From an uncultured Bacteroidales bacterium (GTDB lineage Bacteria > Bacteroidota > Bacteroidia > Bacteroidales > UBA932), in contig CALUQB010000001.1 of assembly GCA_944322815.1 (NCBI GenBank), positions 62,001-126,000 on the forward strand: a stretch of 64,000 nt of DNA, written 5' to 3'. The position numbers were made by a program, and so were the translations under genes. A model generated the notes under the pieces. The model had not been told where the DNA came from and made no database searches. It was given only the letters and a program-made list of their open reading frames with translations. The first letter of the stretch is position 1. Every line of letters begins with the position of its first letter. Below are positions 43,287 through 53,161 of this stretch, piece after piece.

Positions 43287-45489
43287 ATATGTGCCTGCAT
43301 TCTTCTATTTCGTCTCCTGAAGGTGTGGAAGGATAGCTCTCTGAGCTTTCTGTCCATTCCCATTCCCAGTCCTTGCATTTCTCTTCGAAGGCCTTCCCGT
43401 CCATTTCTTTGCCGGAGCGGAGGGCTTCCGTTGCCGTGTCGAAGAACATTTCCCATCTCGGGCGGTAGAAGCCTGACATCATGCCGGACCATTGCCTGCA
43501 TGCATAGTCGTGGAGATAACATTCGCGGTTGCCCCAGAGGGTCAGCAGGTTCCTGGCGTTATGTTCGTACAGGGCCTTTTCTTCCGGCGTGGCACCCATG
43601 TGTTTTGCCGCTTCGAGCCATCTGCCGAGCAGGAATTCGCTTCTTGTAGCGAGCAGCCTGTCCATGTCATCGATGAGTGCAAGGAACTCTGCCGCGTATT
43701 TTTCGAATTCCGGCAGGTTTTTCCTGTGGTATGCTGCCGCGGCCTTCTGCTGAACGTCTGAGGCGTGGTTCGCAAGCACCTGACGAGTGATGTCCACGAT
43801 GTCATACCTGTACCCGTCTCTGTCTCCGAGTGAATCCGCAGCGGAGACAAGCAGGTCCCAGGCTTCCGTGAGGTCCGAGTTGTCATAATGCAGCCTGGTC
43901 GTGGTGGTGCCCCCGGGATTTTTCTTGAATGTAGGTCTTCCTGTGATGATGGATTCCGGCCCGCCGTTGTTCTGAGTATTCTCGAACACTGACCCGAAGA
44001 GGATTTTCCATGCCTTGAAGGCTCTCGGGTCATCCTGTCCGTAACGGTTGCCGAAATACTCATGTATGAATTCGTCTTTGTCTATCGGGGTGTCCCTCCA
44101 GACATTTTCCAGCATGAGCGCATACATGACAGGAGTCTGCTCTATCCCTTCCATGGTAAGCCCGATACCCATGAATTTCCCTGCAGCCGGGTCTCTGAGT
44201 GCAGCTGCCGGCCCTTCGGCCACACTGGATGCATTGCCTGACATGGTGATGTTCTGCCCGAAGTTGTGGAGCATGCACCATATCCACGGTTTGCCGTAAT
44301 ACGCATCTGTCCGGCTCCATACCGGATATCTCTCGCTCCAGAGGTCCAGAATAAGCATCCTGTCATCCGGCACCGCACCGAGAAGTGCCTTGATTTCCTT
44401 GTCTCCCCAGAATTCACGTTCATGGTAGAAAAGCCATCCCTGCATTACCCATGTCGCTTCCGGGTCGGCCGATGCCATGGACTGGTAGACCTTCCCGCTG
44501 ATTTTCCCGAGGAATTCAGGATCGTTTGTCGGAGGCAGGTTCTCGTTGAATGTGTCTGCAGTGTAGTAATGGTTGGTCCCGTACAGTGCCGTCTGTTCTT
44601 CAATGAACATTTTCCCGATTTCGCCGAACAGTTCTTCATCGGGATCGAGGATGGATACCTCAGGGAAATTCACCCAGTCTGTCTTCCTGATATGGGCGTC
44701 CGGGAATTTCTTTTCAAAGGCAGGAGGCACATGTCCTGTGAAGGCCGGCAGCACTGGCGTCATGCCGAGGGACCTTTCAGCGTGAAGAATGTATTTCTGC
44801 AGCTCCTCATGCCTGTCGATGAAGCTCTGAGGAAGGGGTCCGCCCCATCCGTCGAGGTTGCCCATCCAGAACCAGTTGAAATATGCCGGCCCGCTGAAGA
44901 ATGACTCCAGGTCCTCATCGGTGAAGCCGAGGCGCCTGTAGACTTTCTGCCATACGGTGTTCTGTCCGGTCACCGCCAGAGGCATGTTGATACCGTTGAG
45001 TGCCATGAAGTCTATTTCCTTCTGCCATCTTTCTTCATCCCACCAGCTCATGGTATAGTTGAATGTGCAGTAGTTCAGGTAATATCTGTATTTGTACGGG
45101 GATGTCCTGGACACCGTGTCTTCAGGGACCGGCAGCACATCCGGCAGGGCCGTGTCCGACCCGCACCAGCTCAAGTGCCAGCCGCAGCGGTCCTTGAGGT
45201 AGTCTCCGAGGGCGCTTGCCACGCTGATACCGTTGTTGCCCTCAAGGACAATCTTCCCGTTTTTCCCGGCGTAGTACGAGAACCAGTCCCTGCCGTCTTT
45301 CCTGGTCTCTGTGATCTTGACAGCAAAGTCTTCCGCATGTCCGCCGGTCACACGGGCTACAAGGGCTTCCGCCGCTTTCTCCTGTTCGTTCAGTGAAAAG
45401 TCCGTCTTCACGGCACTGTCTTCTGCCATGCAGCTGCACAGGAAAAATGCAGAGGTGATGGCTAATGTCAGTATAGTTCTGGTATTCAT
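43261..45489 (-). CDS. Alpha-N-acetylglucosaminidase (GH89), lipoprotein
   Basis: 742 residues from the ATG at 45489, which opens a lipoprotein signal (AFFLCSCMAEDS); longer in-frame versions begin in non-coding sequence. It has the three-part NAGLU layout: a beta N-domain (about 30-135), TIM barrel (about 135-480) and helical C-domain (about 480-742). Key motifs are WWDEERWQKEIDFMALNGINMPL, FMALNGINMPLAV in the barrel start, DTFNENLPP (acid/base Glu) and MEGIEQTPVMY (nucleophile Glu). GH89 removes terminal alpha-linked GlcNAc, as in heparan sulfate or alpha-GlcNAc-capped mucin. Tandem with a second GH89. Confidence 0.95.
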   Translation of the reverse strand: MNTRTILTLAITSAFFLCSCMAEDSAVKTDFSLNEQEKAAEALVARVTGGHAEDFAVKITETRKDGRDWFSYYAGKNGKIVLEGNNGISVASALGDYLKDRCGWHLSWCGSDTALPDVLPVPEDTVSRTSPYKYRYYLNYCTFNYTMSWWDEERWQKEIDFMALNGINMPLAVTGQNTVWQKVYRRLGFTDEDLESFFSGPAYFNWFWMGNLDGWGGPLPQSFIDRHEELQKYILHAERSLGMTPVLPAFTGHVPPAFEKKFPDAHIRKTDWVNFPEVSILDPDEELFGEIGKMFIEEQTALYGTNHYYTADTFNENLPPTNDPEFLGKISGKVYQSMASADPEATWVMQGWLFYHEREFWGDKEIKALLGAVPDDRMLILDLWSERYPVWSRTDAYYGKPWIWCMLHNFGQNITMSGNASSVAEGPAAALRDPAAGKFMGIGLTMEGIEQTPVMYALMLENVWRDTPIDKDEFIHEYFGNRYGQDDPRAFKAWKILFGSVFENTQNNGGPESIITGRPTFKKNPGGTTTTRLHYDNSDLTEAWDLLVSAADSLGDRDGYRYDIVDITRQVLANHASDVQQKAAAAYHRKNLPEFEKYAAEFLALIDDMDRLLATRSEFLLGRWLEAAKHMGATPEEKALYEHNARNLLTLWGNRECYLHDYACRQWSGMMSGFYRPRWEMFFDTATEALRSGKEMDGKAFEEKCKDWEWEWTESSESYPSTPSGDEIEECRHIYEKYRSSI

Positions 45490-45514
45490 TATAATTATGT
45501 GTCTGGAAAAATTT

Positions 45515-47674
45515 TTATTCTGTTGTCTCAAGGAGCTTCCCCGCTGCCTTCAGGGGATTGGCAAACGGCTGTGGGTCTGCATTATATGGTGTCTGTATCC
45601 ATTTTTCTTCCCATCTGTCAAGAAGTCCTGCATCCTTTGTCCCGTGCCAGAGTTCGATCCGCGGTATATAGTAGTCGGATATCAGTCCGGACCAGTAGCG
45701 CGCCGCATAGTCCTCCTGCCATCCGCCCCATGTGGTGATGAGCCTTTTGGCATTTGCTTCATACTTGTCCTGCATGTCCTTGTCTTCGGAGCATCCGCGC
45801 GCGTATGATACCCAGTCGCCGAGATTCCTGTCAGAATGTGCAGCGAGAAGCTTGTCTGCATTCCTGAGTATGGATATTGTCTTCCCGAGCTCCTTTTCAG
45901 CCTCCGCGTCCTTTCCGCTCCCGAGTGCGGCAAGCGACTTTTCGTAATGCCTGTCCGCAAGTTCTCCGAGCCAGAAAGCCGTGAATTCAATGGCGTCGTC
46001 GACATATAGCGGCGAGCCTGCACATTTGTCGCTGCAGGACAGGAAGAGTTTCACTGCCTTCCCGAAATCGTCGTCTATGTCGTGTGCGCTTATTCTTCTC
46101 TTGTCAGGGACTACCGTCTGCCATGTGTACCTCGGATATGAATACAATGACGAATATACGGTTTCCCTGAAAATTTTCCATGCATCTTTCATTTCATCTC
46201 CGCTGTATCCGTAGCGGGCGTTGCAATATCCCTCGATCCAGCTGTCAAGGTCGATGCTTCCCCTTGTCCAGCCCATGTCTGCGAGGAGTTCGTAGATAAC
46301 ATCGTTGTTGTCGATGCCTTCAGGTGCGGATCCGAAGCCCGCAAGTGTCTTGCCGTAATCTGAAGCAAGTGCCTCGGATGAGGCTGAGGCATACATGGCC
46401 AAGTCTCCTGTCGGCAGGGTCTTGCCTCCGAAATTGGGCACATAGCTGAATATCCACTGCTTGCCGTAGAATCCTTCATGCACCTTCCATGTCTGTTCCG
46501 TGTGCCATACCCATTTCGGGTAGTCATTCCCCAGGTCTACTATGATGAGTCTGTCGTCCGGCACTTCCGAGAGCAGGGCCTGAAGGCTTTCCTTGTCCCA
46601 GAAGTCGTGCTGGTATCCGAATGTCCATCCTTGTGTGACCCATACCGCATCCGGATCCCCGGCACGGATGGAAGACCAGATGGCATTGCCGTACTGTGCC
46701 AGAAGTTCATGCTTGGCCGTGGTGTCGTTCTCGTCCACAGGGAGTTTCATCTCGTTGAAGCTGTCGGACAGCCAGTACTTTGCCTTTCCGAATTCATTTT
46801 CCCATTCCTGAATGAACATTTTCCCGATTTTTTCGAAATAAGGAGAATCCGGGGCAAGCACGCATACATTGTATTTTTCCGGGAATCCTCCCCATTCGAG
46901 GCGGTTGGCCCGTATTTCCGGATGTTTCTCAAGGAATGCCGGAGGTATGAATCCTGCAAATGCCGGTGCCACAGGCTCCATGCCGAGAGAGCGCATCCTG
47001 TCCAGTATTCTGTGCTGGAGCTCTATCTGGGATTCATGCCATTCTTCGTCCAGCGGCCCGTCGAAGGAGTTGATATTGCCCATCCTGTGCCACGGGAGGT
47101 GTGCAGGACCGGTGAAGAACGAATCAGCTTCTTCTGAAGTCAGCCCGAGTTTCATCCACACCCTTCTGGCAATGGCCTCTGAAGCTACGCTTGCCAGCGG
47201 CATGTTCACTCCGTGCATGGCCATCCAGTCTATCTCTTCGGACCATCTGTCCCAGTCCCAGTAAGGTGCGGTATATCCGAAGGTGCATACATTGAGGAAG
47301 TATCTCAGCCTGTACGGGGATTCTCCGGATACGTTATAATCAGGCCACCTGCCCGGGAGAGACAGGTGCTCTCCGCTGCAGGTGACCATTGAATTGCATG
47401 CTTCACGCAGATAGAGATTGAAGGCATAGCATATAGCCGACGGGCTGCTGCCTGTGATGGAAAGTTCGCCGTCAGCTGCCTTGACCGAGAAAGTGTCTCT
47501 GCCGTCGTCTGTCTTGTTGCAGAGGGCGAGTTCTATATTAGCGGATGTTCCTGCCCACCGGACAATCGCTTCTTCCGATGCTTCGAGCATTTCCCCGGTC
47601 ACGGTTTCCCGGCAGCAGCCCGCAGCCGCCATCATGACAGCTGCACAGGTCAGTATATGCAATGGTGCCTTCAT
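45515..47674 (-). CDS. Alpha-N-acetylglucosaminidase (GH89), second copy
   Basis: 719 residues with a lipoprotein-type signal (AAGCCRET). Same three-part layout as the neighbouring GH89, with WDRWSEEIDWMAMHGVNMPL as the barrel opening, SDSFNEMKLP (acid/base Glu) and APEGIDNNDVIYELL (nucleophile Glu). The sequences differ widely outside the active site, so the two copies are an old duplication and may prefer different linkages or chain positions. It starts 27 bases after the lipoprotein gene and ends 25 bases before the next GH89. Confidence 0.95.
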   Translation of the reverse strand: MKAPLHILTCAAVMMAAAGCCRETVTGEMLEASEEAIVRWAGTSANIELALCNKTDDGRDTFSVKAADGELSITGSSPSAICYAFNLYLREACNSMVTCSGEHLSLPGRWPDYNVSGESPYRLRYFLNVCTFGYTAPYWDWDRWSEEIDWMAMHGVNMPLASVASEAIARRVWMKLGLTSEEADSFFTGPAHLPWHRMGNINSFDGPLDEEWHESQIELQHRILDRMRSLGMEPVAPAFAGFIPPAFLEKHPEIRANRLEWGGFPEKYNVCVLAPDSPYFEKIGKMFIQEWENEFGKAKYWLSDSFNEMKLPVDENDTTAKHELLAQYGNAIWSSIRAGDPDAVWVTQGWTFGYQHDFWDKESLQALLSEVPDDRLIIVDLGNDYPKWVWHTEQTWKVHEGFYGKQWIFSYVPNFGGKTLPTGDLAMYASASSEALASDYGKTLAGFGSAPEGIDNNDVIYELLADMGWTRGSIDLDSWIEGYCNARYGYSGDEMKDAWKIFRETVYSSLYSYPRYTWQTVVPDKRRISAHDIDDDFGKAVKLFLSCSDKCAGSPLYVDDAIEFTAFWLGELADRHYEKSLAALGSGKDAEAEKELGKTISILRNADKLLAAHSDRNLGDWVSYARGCSEDKDMQDKYEANAKRLITTWGGWQEDYAARYWSGLISDYYIPRIELWHGTKDAGLLDRWEEKWIQTPYNADPQPFANPLKAAGKLLETTE

Positions 47675-47701
47675 AATATATTATCCTTTTTTCTTGTAAC
47701 G

Positions 47702-48955
47702 TCAGTCAAGGATTTCACACTGTGTCTTGATGTCGAGGTAGAACGGCTTGAGGAAGAGTGACGGTGTCAGCTCAGGGTCGAAGTCTCCGTTGGCATCACG
47801 GACGCCGGTAATGTCAGGTATCAGGCGGATCTGCATGATACCGTAGTAATACTCAGGGTTTTCTGCAGTGCCTCTCTGGCTGCGGATGATGATGTAGTCA
47901 CCTGCACGGAAGTTCTCCCTTGCGTCTCCTGCCTTAGATGTGCCGGCATCAAGGTAGTGGCGCAGATAAGTCTGAGTAGTGATGTTTGTAGGCTCGTTTT
48001 CCTCTCCGAGTGTGGCATTGTCGTATGTCCTCTGGAGTTCTCCGAGCTGCCAGAATGCCTTGAGCTTCTCGTAGTTGGTGTTAGCCTCTCCGATGTTGAC
48101 GAATATCCTGTCTATTGCGGTATAGAATTCGGCGTCGTATCCTTCATACCATGACCCGCGCACCAGTGAAAATCCGAAATTCCTGTCGGTATTGTCCGGC
48201 ACTATTGCGTGGCCGTTTACTTCGTATGCATCGCACTGGCGTCCGATGGTACCGCTGGTCAGATTGTAGGCATACTGGAAGGCATATCCCCTCTGTGTAC
48301 CGATGATAGCCTTGTTCGCCGTGCTCTGGAGCACATTGCAGAATACGAAGCTTGCATTCTGTCCGTCAACGGCACGCAGCTGGTTGAGGCTGAGTATATG
48401 TTCTACCTGTCCGTCGATCTCGACTCCGTGCATGGAGAAGAATGACTTGGTGTCAGAGCCGTTGCCTGTGTTTTCTTCCGGGAAGAGTTCAGGACTGTTC
48501 TCGTGTGTGAACACCAGAGTGTCTGCCATGAACTGTGCGGTGTTGTTGATATACACGTCACCTTTGGCATCTCCTGTCACTGTCCCTGTAGGGAAGTTGA
48601 ACGAAGCCTTGGCATCGCCTGAATAGAGGGTCACCTGAAGCTGGGTCATGTCCTTGGTGTCCGGGAAGAATTCACCGCTGATCTCAGTACCGGATGCCTC
48701 GTATTTCTGCTCTTCGCCCACTGCGTTGCCTTCATCGTCCACGCCGGTGAATGATACGGCATCAATAGGTGAGGCAGAAGTCAGTGTACCTTCCACGGCT
48801 ACCGGTTCCCCGTATGTCAGATCCCCGATTTCACCGGAAAGTTCAAATGTGGCTTCGAGAACCGTGTTCCCGCCGCCATTCTCATTTCCATTGTCCTTGT
48901 TGCATGCTGCGAATGCGAATACCGCGATTGCAGCGACCAAAATGATTTTTTTCAT
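47702..48955 (-). CDS. Lipoprotein of glycan-utilisation locus, unknown
   Basis: 417 residues from the ATG at 48955. The lipoprotein signal is clear (AVFAFAACNKDNG), followed by an Asn/Gly linker, a beta-sandwich-like domain (about 35-130) and a longer C-terminal part with repeated aromatic strands (GSWYEGYDAEF, RAGDYIIIRSQRG, YYYGIMQIRLI). No enzyme motif is recognised. By position after SusD and the EEP genes it could be a surface glycan-binding protein (SusE/F-like role); this is inference. Confidence 0.85.
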   Translation of the reverse strand: MKKIILVAAIAVFAFAACNKDNGNENGGGNTVLEATFELSGEIGDLTYGEPVAVEGTLTSASPIDAVSFTGVDDEGNAVGEEQKYEASGTEISGEFFPDTKDMTQLQVTLYSGDAKASFNFPTGTVTGDAKGDVYINNTAQFMADTLVFTHENSPELFPEENTGNGSDTKSFFSMHGVEIDGQVEHILSLNQLRAVDGQNASFVFCNVLQSTANKAIIGTQRGYAFQYAYNLTSGTIGRQCDAYEVNGHAIVPDNTDRNFGFSLVRGSWYEGYDAEFYTAIDRIFVNIGEANTNYEKLKAFWQLGELQRTYDNATLGEENEPTNITTQTYLRHYLDAGTSKAGDARENFRAGDYIIIRSQRGTAENPEYYYGIMQIRLIPDITGVRDANGDFDPELTPSLFLKPFYLDIKTQCEILD

Positions 48956-48990
48956 AACTGATAAGTTAATAATGTGTGTAATGTGTGATG

Positions 48991-49806
48991 CTAAAATTCT
49001 ATTACCGATACTATCGGCAGATGGTCTGAAAGAGTTATTCCGGAGCATGTCCGTGTCGAAAGCACTTTCATCCCTCCTGATGACTTCCCGAATATGTAGT
49101 CTATCTTCTTGACAGGGTTTGTACTGCTGATGGTGAAGTCGTCATTGGTGAGATTTGTCCATTCCCTGGAGATTTCCGCTATGGCAGGGGAATCCGGGGT
49201 GGCGTTGAAGTCCCCGGCGAGCATGGCCGGTGATATGTCTTCCATCTTCCTGTTGATGAATTCGGCCTGTATGGTCCTTACTTCCGATGAAGACACCTCA
49301 AGGTGGGTGCAAACGAAAGTCACGGTGCGGCCTGACGGAAGCTCTATTTCGGCGAGCAGCATTACCCGCGGTTCCGTCTTGCGCCTGCTTCCGTCATCAT
49401 TGAAATCCGGAAGCCTGATCCTTTCAGACCTGATTATCGGGTATTTGCTGAGCAGCCCGATACCGTAATACCCCTGCCTGTAGTCTATGGATTTGCCATA
49501 GAGCCCGAACATTCCTGTCCGCCAGGCAAGCTCGTTCACGAACCTGACCCCGTTCTGCTTGGGCGCCCTTTCCCTGTATGTGGCCCAGTCGCATTCCTGC
49601 AGGGCCACTATGTCCGGGTCTTCGGAGCTGATGAAGTCCGCGAAATCCGACATTGAGGCAAGTTCCCCGAAGCGGAGGTTGTAGGTCATTACTTTCAGTG
49701 TGTCCTTTCCTTGTGCGGCGCAGATGTCCGTACCGGGACATTCCTGTGCCATCGCCGGCATCAGGCCTGCAATGGCGGCCGCTGCCAATATCAATATCCT
49801 TTTCAT
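48991..49806 (-). CDS. Exported endonuclease/exonuclease/phosphatase (EEP) hydrolase
   Basis: 271 residues from the ATG at 49806; the frame is open further upstream, but that Arg-rich extension lies antisense to another gene. A signal peptide (ILAAAAIAGLMPAMAQ) precedes one EEP domain: TYNLRFGE, IVALQECD (metal Glu), THLEVSSSE, GDFNATPDS and SDHLPIVS (catalytic His). The fold includes DNase I, sphingomyelinases and phosphoinositide phosphatases. All catalytic residues are kept. It is one of two EEP genes in this locus, separated by a lipoprotein gene. Confidence 0.93.
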   Translation of the reverse strand: MKRILILAAAAIAGLMPAMAQECPGTDICAAQGKDTLKVMTYNLRFGELASMSDFADFISSEDPDIVALQECDWATYRERAPKQNGVRFVNELAWRTGMFGLYGKSIDYRQGYYGIGLLSKYPIIRSERIRLPDFNDDGSRRKTEPRVMLLAEIELPSGRTVTFVCTHLEVSSSEVRTIQAEFINRKMEDISPAMLAGDFNATPDSPAIAEISREWTNLTNDDFTISSTNPVKKIDYIFGKSSGGMKVLSTRTCSGITLSDHLPIVSVIEF

Positions 49807-49808
49807 GT

Positions 49809-50624
49809 TCAGTAGATTTTCTCGATATGGATGCGCCAGTATGGAAGCGCGCTTCCGTCTCCTTCCTCGAATTCCCGGCATGCAAATACAGCGGGGCAGA
49901 GGACGAACAGGTCGTATGCACTGCCTTCGGTCCCTGCATAGAAAAGCCTCAGGGCAGGGAAGTCTTTCGCGGCGGTCTCGGATACGGCTTCTTTGATTCC
50001 CGACGAGATTTTCCCGACTGTCACTCCGGAATTGAGTCTGCTCCCGGTCCATTGTGACGCTATCACGCTGAACTGGCCGGCTTCGGTCAGAGTGGTCGTG
50101 TAGATGCCGGTATAGACTGATTTTTCCAGAGGTACCGGGATTGTGACACCGGACATGAATACGCCTTCGCCCGGGACAACACTGTCGAAGTCCTCTATCT
50201 GGTATGGAGTCACCAGGCCTGTCCCTTCCGTGATGTCGGAAGTGCTTTCGGTCTGTACGAAATACGGCCAGTATCCGGTCTCGTACGCTATCTGTACGGC
50301 AGGGTTCGCCTTGCCTGTCTCAAAGTCGGTCCTGTCGAACATGTATGCTACAGGCACCTTGCCCTCCTGTCCCTGAATGTAGCTGACTGCATCTTCCCAG
50401 TCCCTTGTCGCGAAGAAGCTTTCTTCCGAACCGAGGTCTGTGAAGAAGTCTACGGTGAAGACTTTCTCTTCATTGATCTCATCCGGTATTTCAGGGATGA
50501 CCGGGGTCTCTTCCTCCCCGTTTCCGCCGCCGTTGTCCGGAGAGTCCGGAGCAATACCGTCATTGCATCCGGAGAATGCTGCAGCTGCGGCGGCAAGCAG
50601 GAATATGTATCTTGCTGTTTTCAT
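49809..50624 (-). CDS. Lipoprotein between two EEP genes, unknown
   Basis: 271 residues. The lipoprotein signal (AAAAAFSGCNDG) is followed by a Pro/Glu-rich linker (GEEETPVIPEIPDEI) and a single beta-rich domain. No known motif. The C-terminal PYWRIHIEKIY is well conserved in appearance but not assigned. Its tight packing between two EEP genes (2 and 6 bases) suggests a shared task, such as holding the phosphodiester substrate. Not identified. Confidence 0.85.
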   Translation of the reverse strand: MKTARYIFLLAAAAAAFSGCNDGIAPDSPDNGGGNGEEETPVIPEIPDEINEEKVFTVDFFTDLGSEESFFATRDWEDAVSYIQGQEGKVPVAYMFDRTDFETGKANPAVQIAYETGYWPYFVQTESTSDITEGTGLVTPYQIEDFDSVVPGEGVFMSGVTIPVPLEKSVYTGIYTTTLTEAGQFSVIASQWTGSRLNSGVTVGKISSGIKEAVSETAAKDFPALRLFYAGTEGSAYDLFVLCPAVFACREFEEGDGSALPYWRIHIEKIY

Positions 50625-50630
50625 GGTTCC

Positions 50631-51455
50631 TTATTCTGCTGTGAATACTACATCTGCCACAATGAAACAGTGGTCGGAAAGGTCCGGCCTGGCTATCACC
50701 TCGTAGCTTGTGCTGCTCCAGCTTCCCCGGGGATTGCCCATCACATAGTCAAGACGTCTGGTAGGCCTGTCGGAAGGGATGGTGTCACCTGTGCCGGAGC
50801 CGATGTCCTGCCATCTCTTGCGTGTCGCATACACTATCGGGTCGCTGCCTTCATCGGCATTGAAGTCACCGATGAGCAGGGTAGGGGTCTCTTCGTCTTC
50901 GGCGAAGATCTTCGTGTTCAGGTCCGCGATGTGCCTGATGGTGATCTCGGAAGATTCCAGAGCCAGATGGGTGGAGGCGACTCTTACCGTATTCCCGTCA
51001 GGCAGGCTGATATACACCCATCCTGTAGGCCGGAGTTCTCCCGCGCCTTCGATGTCGCTCATGATCTTCTCTGCCTTGAAGAACGGGTATTTGCTGAGAA
51101 TCGCCACGCCGAAATTCCCGGTGGAATACGGACGTGATGCATAGAACGGGAACATACCGGTCTCCATGGCCACGCTGTTCAGCCAGTCACGTCCCCCGTT
51201 CCTGGCAGTTTTGTAGTCCACTTCCTGGCAGCATACGATATCGGGGTCATATTCTTTTATGAGTTCGGAGAAAGGCCCTGACTCATATCCTGCATATTCA
51301 CCTCCCATACGGATGTTCATGGACATTACTCTCAGGGTTATCGTGCCGCCATTCCCGGCTTTTCCGGCACCGTCATTTCCGCCGGTGCCGGACTGGGCCG
51401 AAACCATTCCTGCCGTCAGCAGGAAGGATGCGATTATCGCCAATATCTTTTCCAT
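50631..51455 (-). CDS. Exported EEP-family hydrolase, second copy
   Basis: 274 residues from the ATG at 51455, which gives a TAATG overlap with the SusD stop; ATG at 51461 is the alternative. A signal peptide (ILAIIASFLLTAGMVSAQ) is followed by a Gly-rich linker and the EEP domain: SMNIRMGGE, DIVCCQEVD, STHLALESSE, GDFNADEGSD and LSDHCFIV. It is related to the EEP protein at 48991 but clearly diverged. Substrate unknown: phosphodiesters of glycans, lipids or nucleic acids are all possible. Confidence 0.93.
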   Translation of the reverse strand: MEKILAIIASFLLTAGMVSAQSGTGGNDGAGKAGNGGTITLRVMSMNIRMGGEYAGYESGPFSELIKEYDPDIVCCQEVDYKTARNGGRDWLNSVAMETGMFPFYASRPYSTGNFGVAILSKYPFFKAEKIMSDIEGAGELRPTGWVYISLPDGNTVRVASTHLALESSEITIRHIADLNTKIFAEDEETPTLLIGDFNADEGSDPIVYATRKRWQDIGSGTGDTIPSDRPTRRLDYVMGNPRGSWSSTSYEVIARPDLSDHCFIVADVVFTAE

Positions 51456-53146
51456 TACCATCCTGGATTGTTAGGGAGAAGGTTCGGGTTGAGCTGATAC
51501 TGTGTGAAAGGTATCGGCATCAGGTAGTGGCGAGGGTTCACGAACTGGCGTCCGGTCTCGAGCAGGAGATATTGCTCTCCGTCCTTGTCCTGCCATGTGA
51601 GAGCGTCCAGGTCGGCGACGACACGGTCCTGGTCAAGCCAGCGCCTGTTCACTCCGAGCAGATCCTGGCCGAGAAGTTCGCCTTCCTTCCATCTGATGAT
51701 ATCGAAATACCTGTGGCCTTCGAAGAACAGTTCCACACGCCTTTCCCTGTGTATTTCAGTCCTGATGTCAGACCCTGCAGGAAGGTTGCCTATGGTCATG
51801 TGTACCATTCCGACCCTGTCCCTGAGCCTGTTGACGGATATGTCAAGGTCTTGCTGCGTGAGGGTCCCGAGTTCCATCTTGGCTTCCGCATAATTCAGCA
51901 GGACTTCCCCGTACCTGAGGATGATGATGTCGTTGTCGTCATGGCTCACATATTCCACGGTGGACGGCTCCACATACTTCCTCATGTAGTAGCCGGTGTA
52001 TGTCATGCACCCGTTCCTGGTATTGTTGAGCTTTGGGTAAGTGTATATGGACGGGTCCGTGTTTTCCGGATCTTCCGAGCTAGTGGCTGTCCATTGCGTG
52101 CCTGGGGCAAGGATGGACATGCACATCCTCGGATCCCTGTTCTGGAACACCTCTTCATAGCTGTTGCAGCTCTTCGGGTCCCATATCTGCCCGTCTGCGG
52201 TAAGGTAGCATTCCACCATGCTTGCTGTCGGGACGAAGCGGGCATAGTCGTTCGGCACCCAGCATTCCCTGGACAGGTTGTGCGATGTCCTTGCGGCTTC
52301 TCCGAGATCATAATTGTAGACAAACGCCAGCATCACCTCGTGGTTGTCAGCGTTCCTGGATGCCCTGCCGGTATAATTGAAGAGGTTCACGTAGTCCTCG
52401 TCCGGATTGCCGGTGTCATACAGGTCGTAATAGCTGTTCTGCATGGCTCTTTCCGCCGCATCAGCCGCATCCGCCCATCTCTCGTTGTAGAGATAGATAC
52501 GGGAGAGTAAGGCCAGGGCGGCACCCTGTGAGACCCTGCCGAATTCCGCAGATCCTGCTTCTATGTATTCCGGAAGATTCCTGTAATGGTCCTCAAGGTC
52601 GGTCGTGATCTGGTCTATTACGTAAGACCTTTCGTCCCTTCCGCGGTAAACGTCAGGCGAGTCCACGTTCAGCTCGTCCGTGATATACGGCACGTCTCCG
52701 AAATATGTCGTGAGCATCCAGTAGTTGTATGCCCTGTAGAAATAAGCTTCCGCGGCATATCTTTCACGGACGGATTCGCTCACGGAGGTGGCCCTGCTGT
52801 AGTTGTTGAGGAAATAGTTCACACGACCGATGTTGGTGTAGCAGTCCACCCAGATGGAGTTTATCTGGGATGTCTCTGTCGTTAAGTTTCCTGCCCCTAT
52901 GGTCCTGAAAGCTGTGGTCACTGCCCAAGGTGCGCTGTCAGCCATGATTTCGGTCATGTTCAGCCAGTATTTCCCCTGGAGGGATTCCGTGAACGTGTTG
53001 GCTACGCTCTGAAGATGCTGCTCGTTCTGCCAGAAGTTGGCGTCGGTGAGCTGGTCTTGTGGCGCCCTGTCCAGGAAATCATCGTTGCAGGAGCACAAGG
53101 CGCCGAGCATGAACAGTAATGTATATGTTTTTGTCTTCATTTTCAT
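51455..53146 (-). CDS. SusD-like surface glycan-binding lipoprotein
   Basis: 563 residues. The lipoprotein signal ends LGALCSCNDD, followed by the SusD family opening FLDRAPQDQLTDANFW. TPR-like helices (EAYFYRAYNYW, GRVSQGAALALLSRIYLY in parts) and the C-terminal RagB/SusD motif (ERRVELFFEGHRYFDIIRW in parts) are clear. It is the lid of the SusC transporter, placed 15 bases after the SusC gene as usual. Two in-frame ATGs (53146 and 53140) give nearly the same protein. Confidence 0.96.
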   Translation of the reverse strand: MKMKTKTYTLLFMLGALCSCNDDFLDRAPQDQLTDANFWQNEQHLQSVANTFTESLQGKYWLNMTEIMADSAPWAVTTAFRTIGAGNLTTETSQINSIWVDCYTNIGRVNYFLNNYSRATSVSESVRERYAAEAYFYRAYNYWMLTTYFGDVPYITDELNVDSPDVYRGRDERSYVIDQITTDLEDHYRNLPEYIEAGSAEFGRVSQGAALALLSRIYLYNERWADAADAAERAMQNSYYDLYDTGNPDEDYVNLFNYTGRASRNADNHEVMLAFVYNYDLGEAARTSHNLSRECWVPNDYARFVPTASMVECYLTADGQIWDPKSCNSYEEVFQNRDPRMCMSILAPGTQWTATSSEDPENTDPSIYTYPKLNNTRNGCMTYTGYYMRKYVEPSTVEYVSHDDNDIIILRYGEVLLNYAEAKMELGTLTQQDLDISVNRLRDRVGMVHMTIGNLPAGSDIRTEIHRERRVELFFEGHRYFDIIRWKEGELLGQDLLGVNRRWLDQDRVVADLDALTWQDKDGEQYLLLETGRQFVNPRHYLMPIPFTQYQLNPNLLPNNPGW

Positions 53147-53161
53147 ATATTTATCGATTTC

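Noticed and set aside
41000-48000. Long antisense open frames over the GH89, GarK and permease genes
   Set aside because: They are by-products of GC-rich codon use on the opposite strand and carry no recognised motif.
49807-50052. 82-residue N-terminal extension of the first EEP hydrolase
   Set aside because: It is Arg-rich and antisense-like within the neighbouring lipoprotein gene; the ATG at 49806 opens a good signal peptide.
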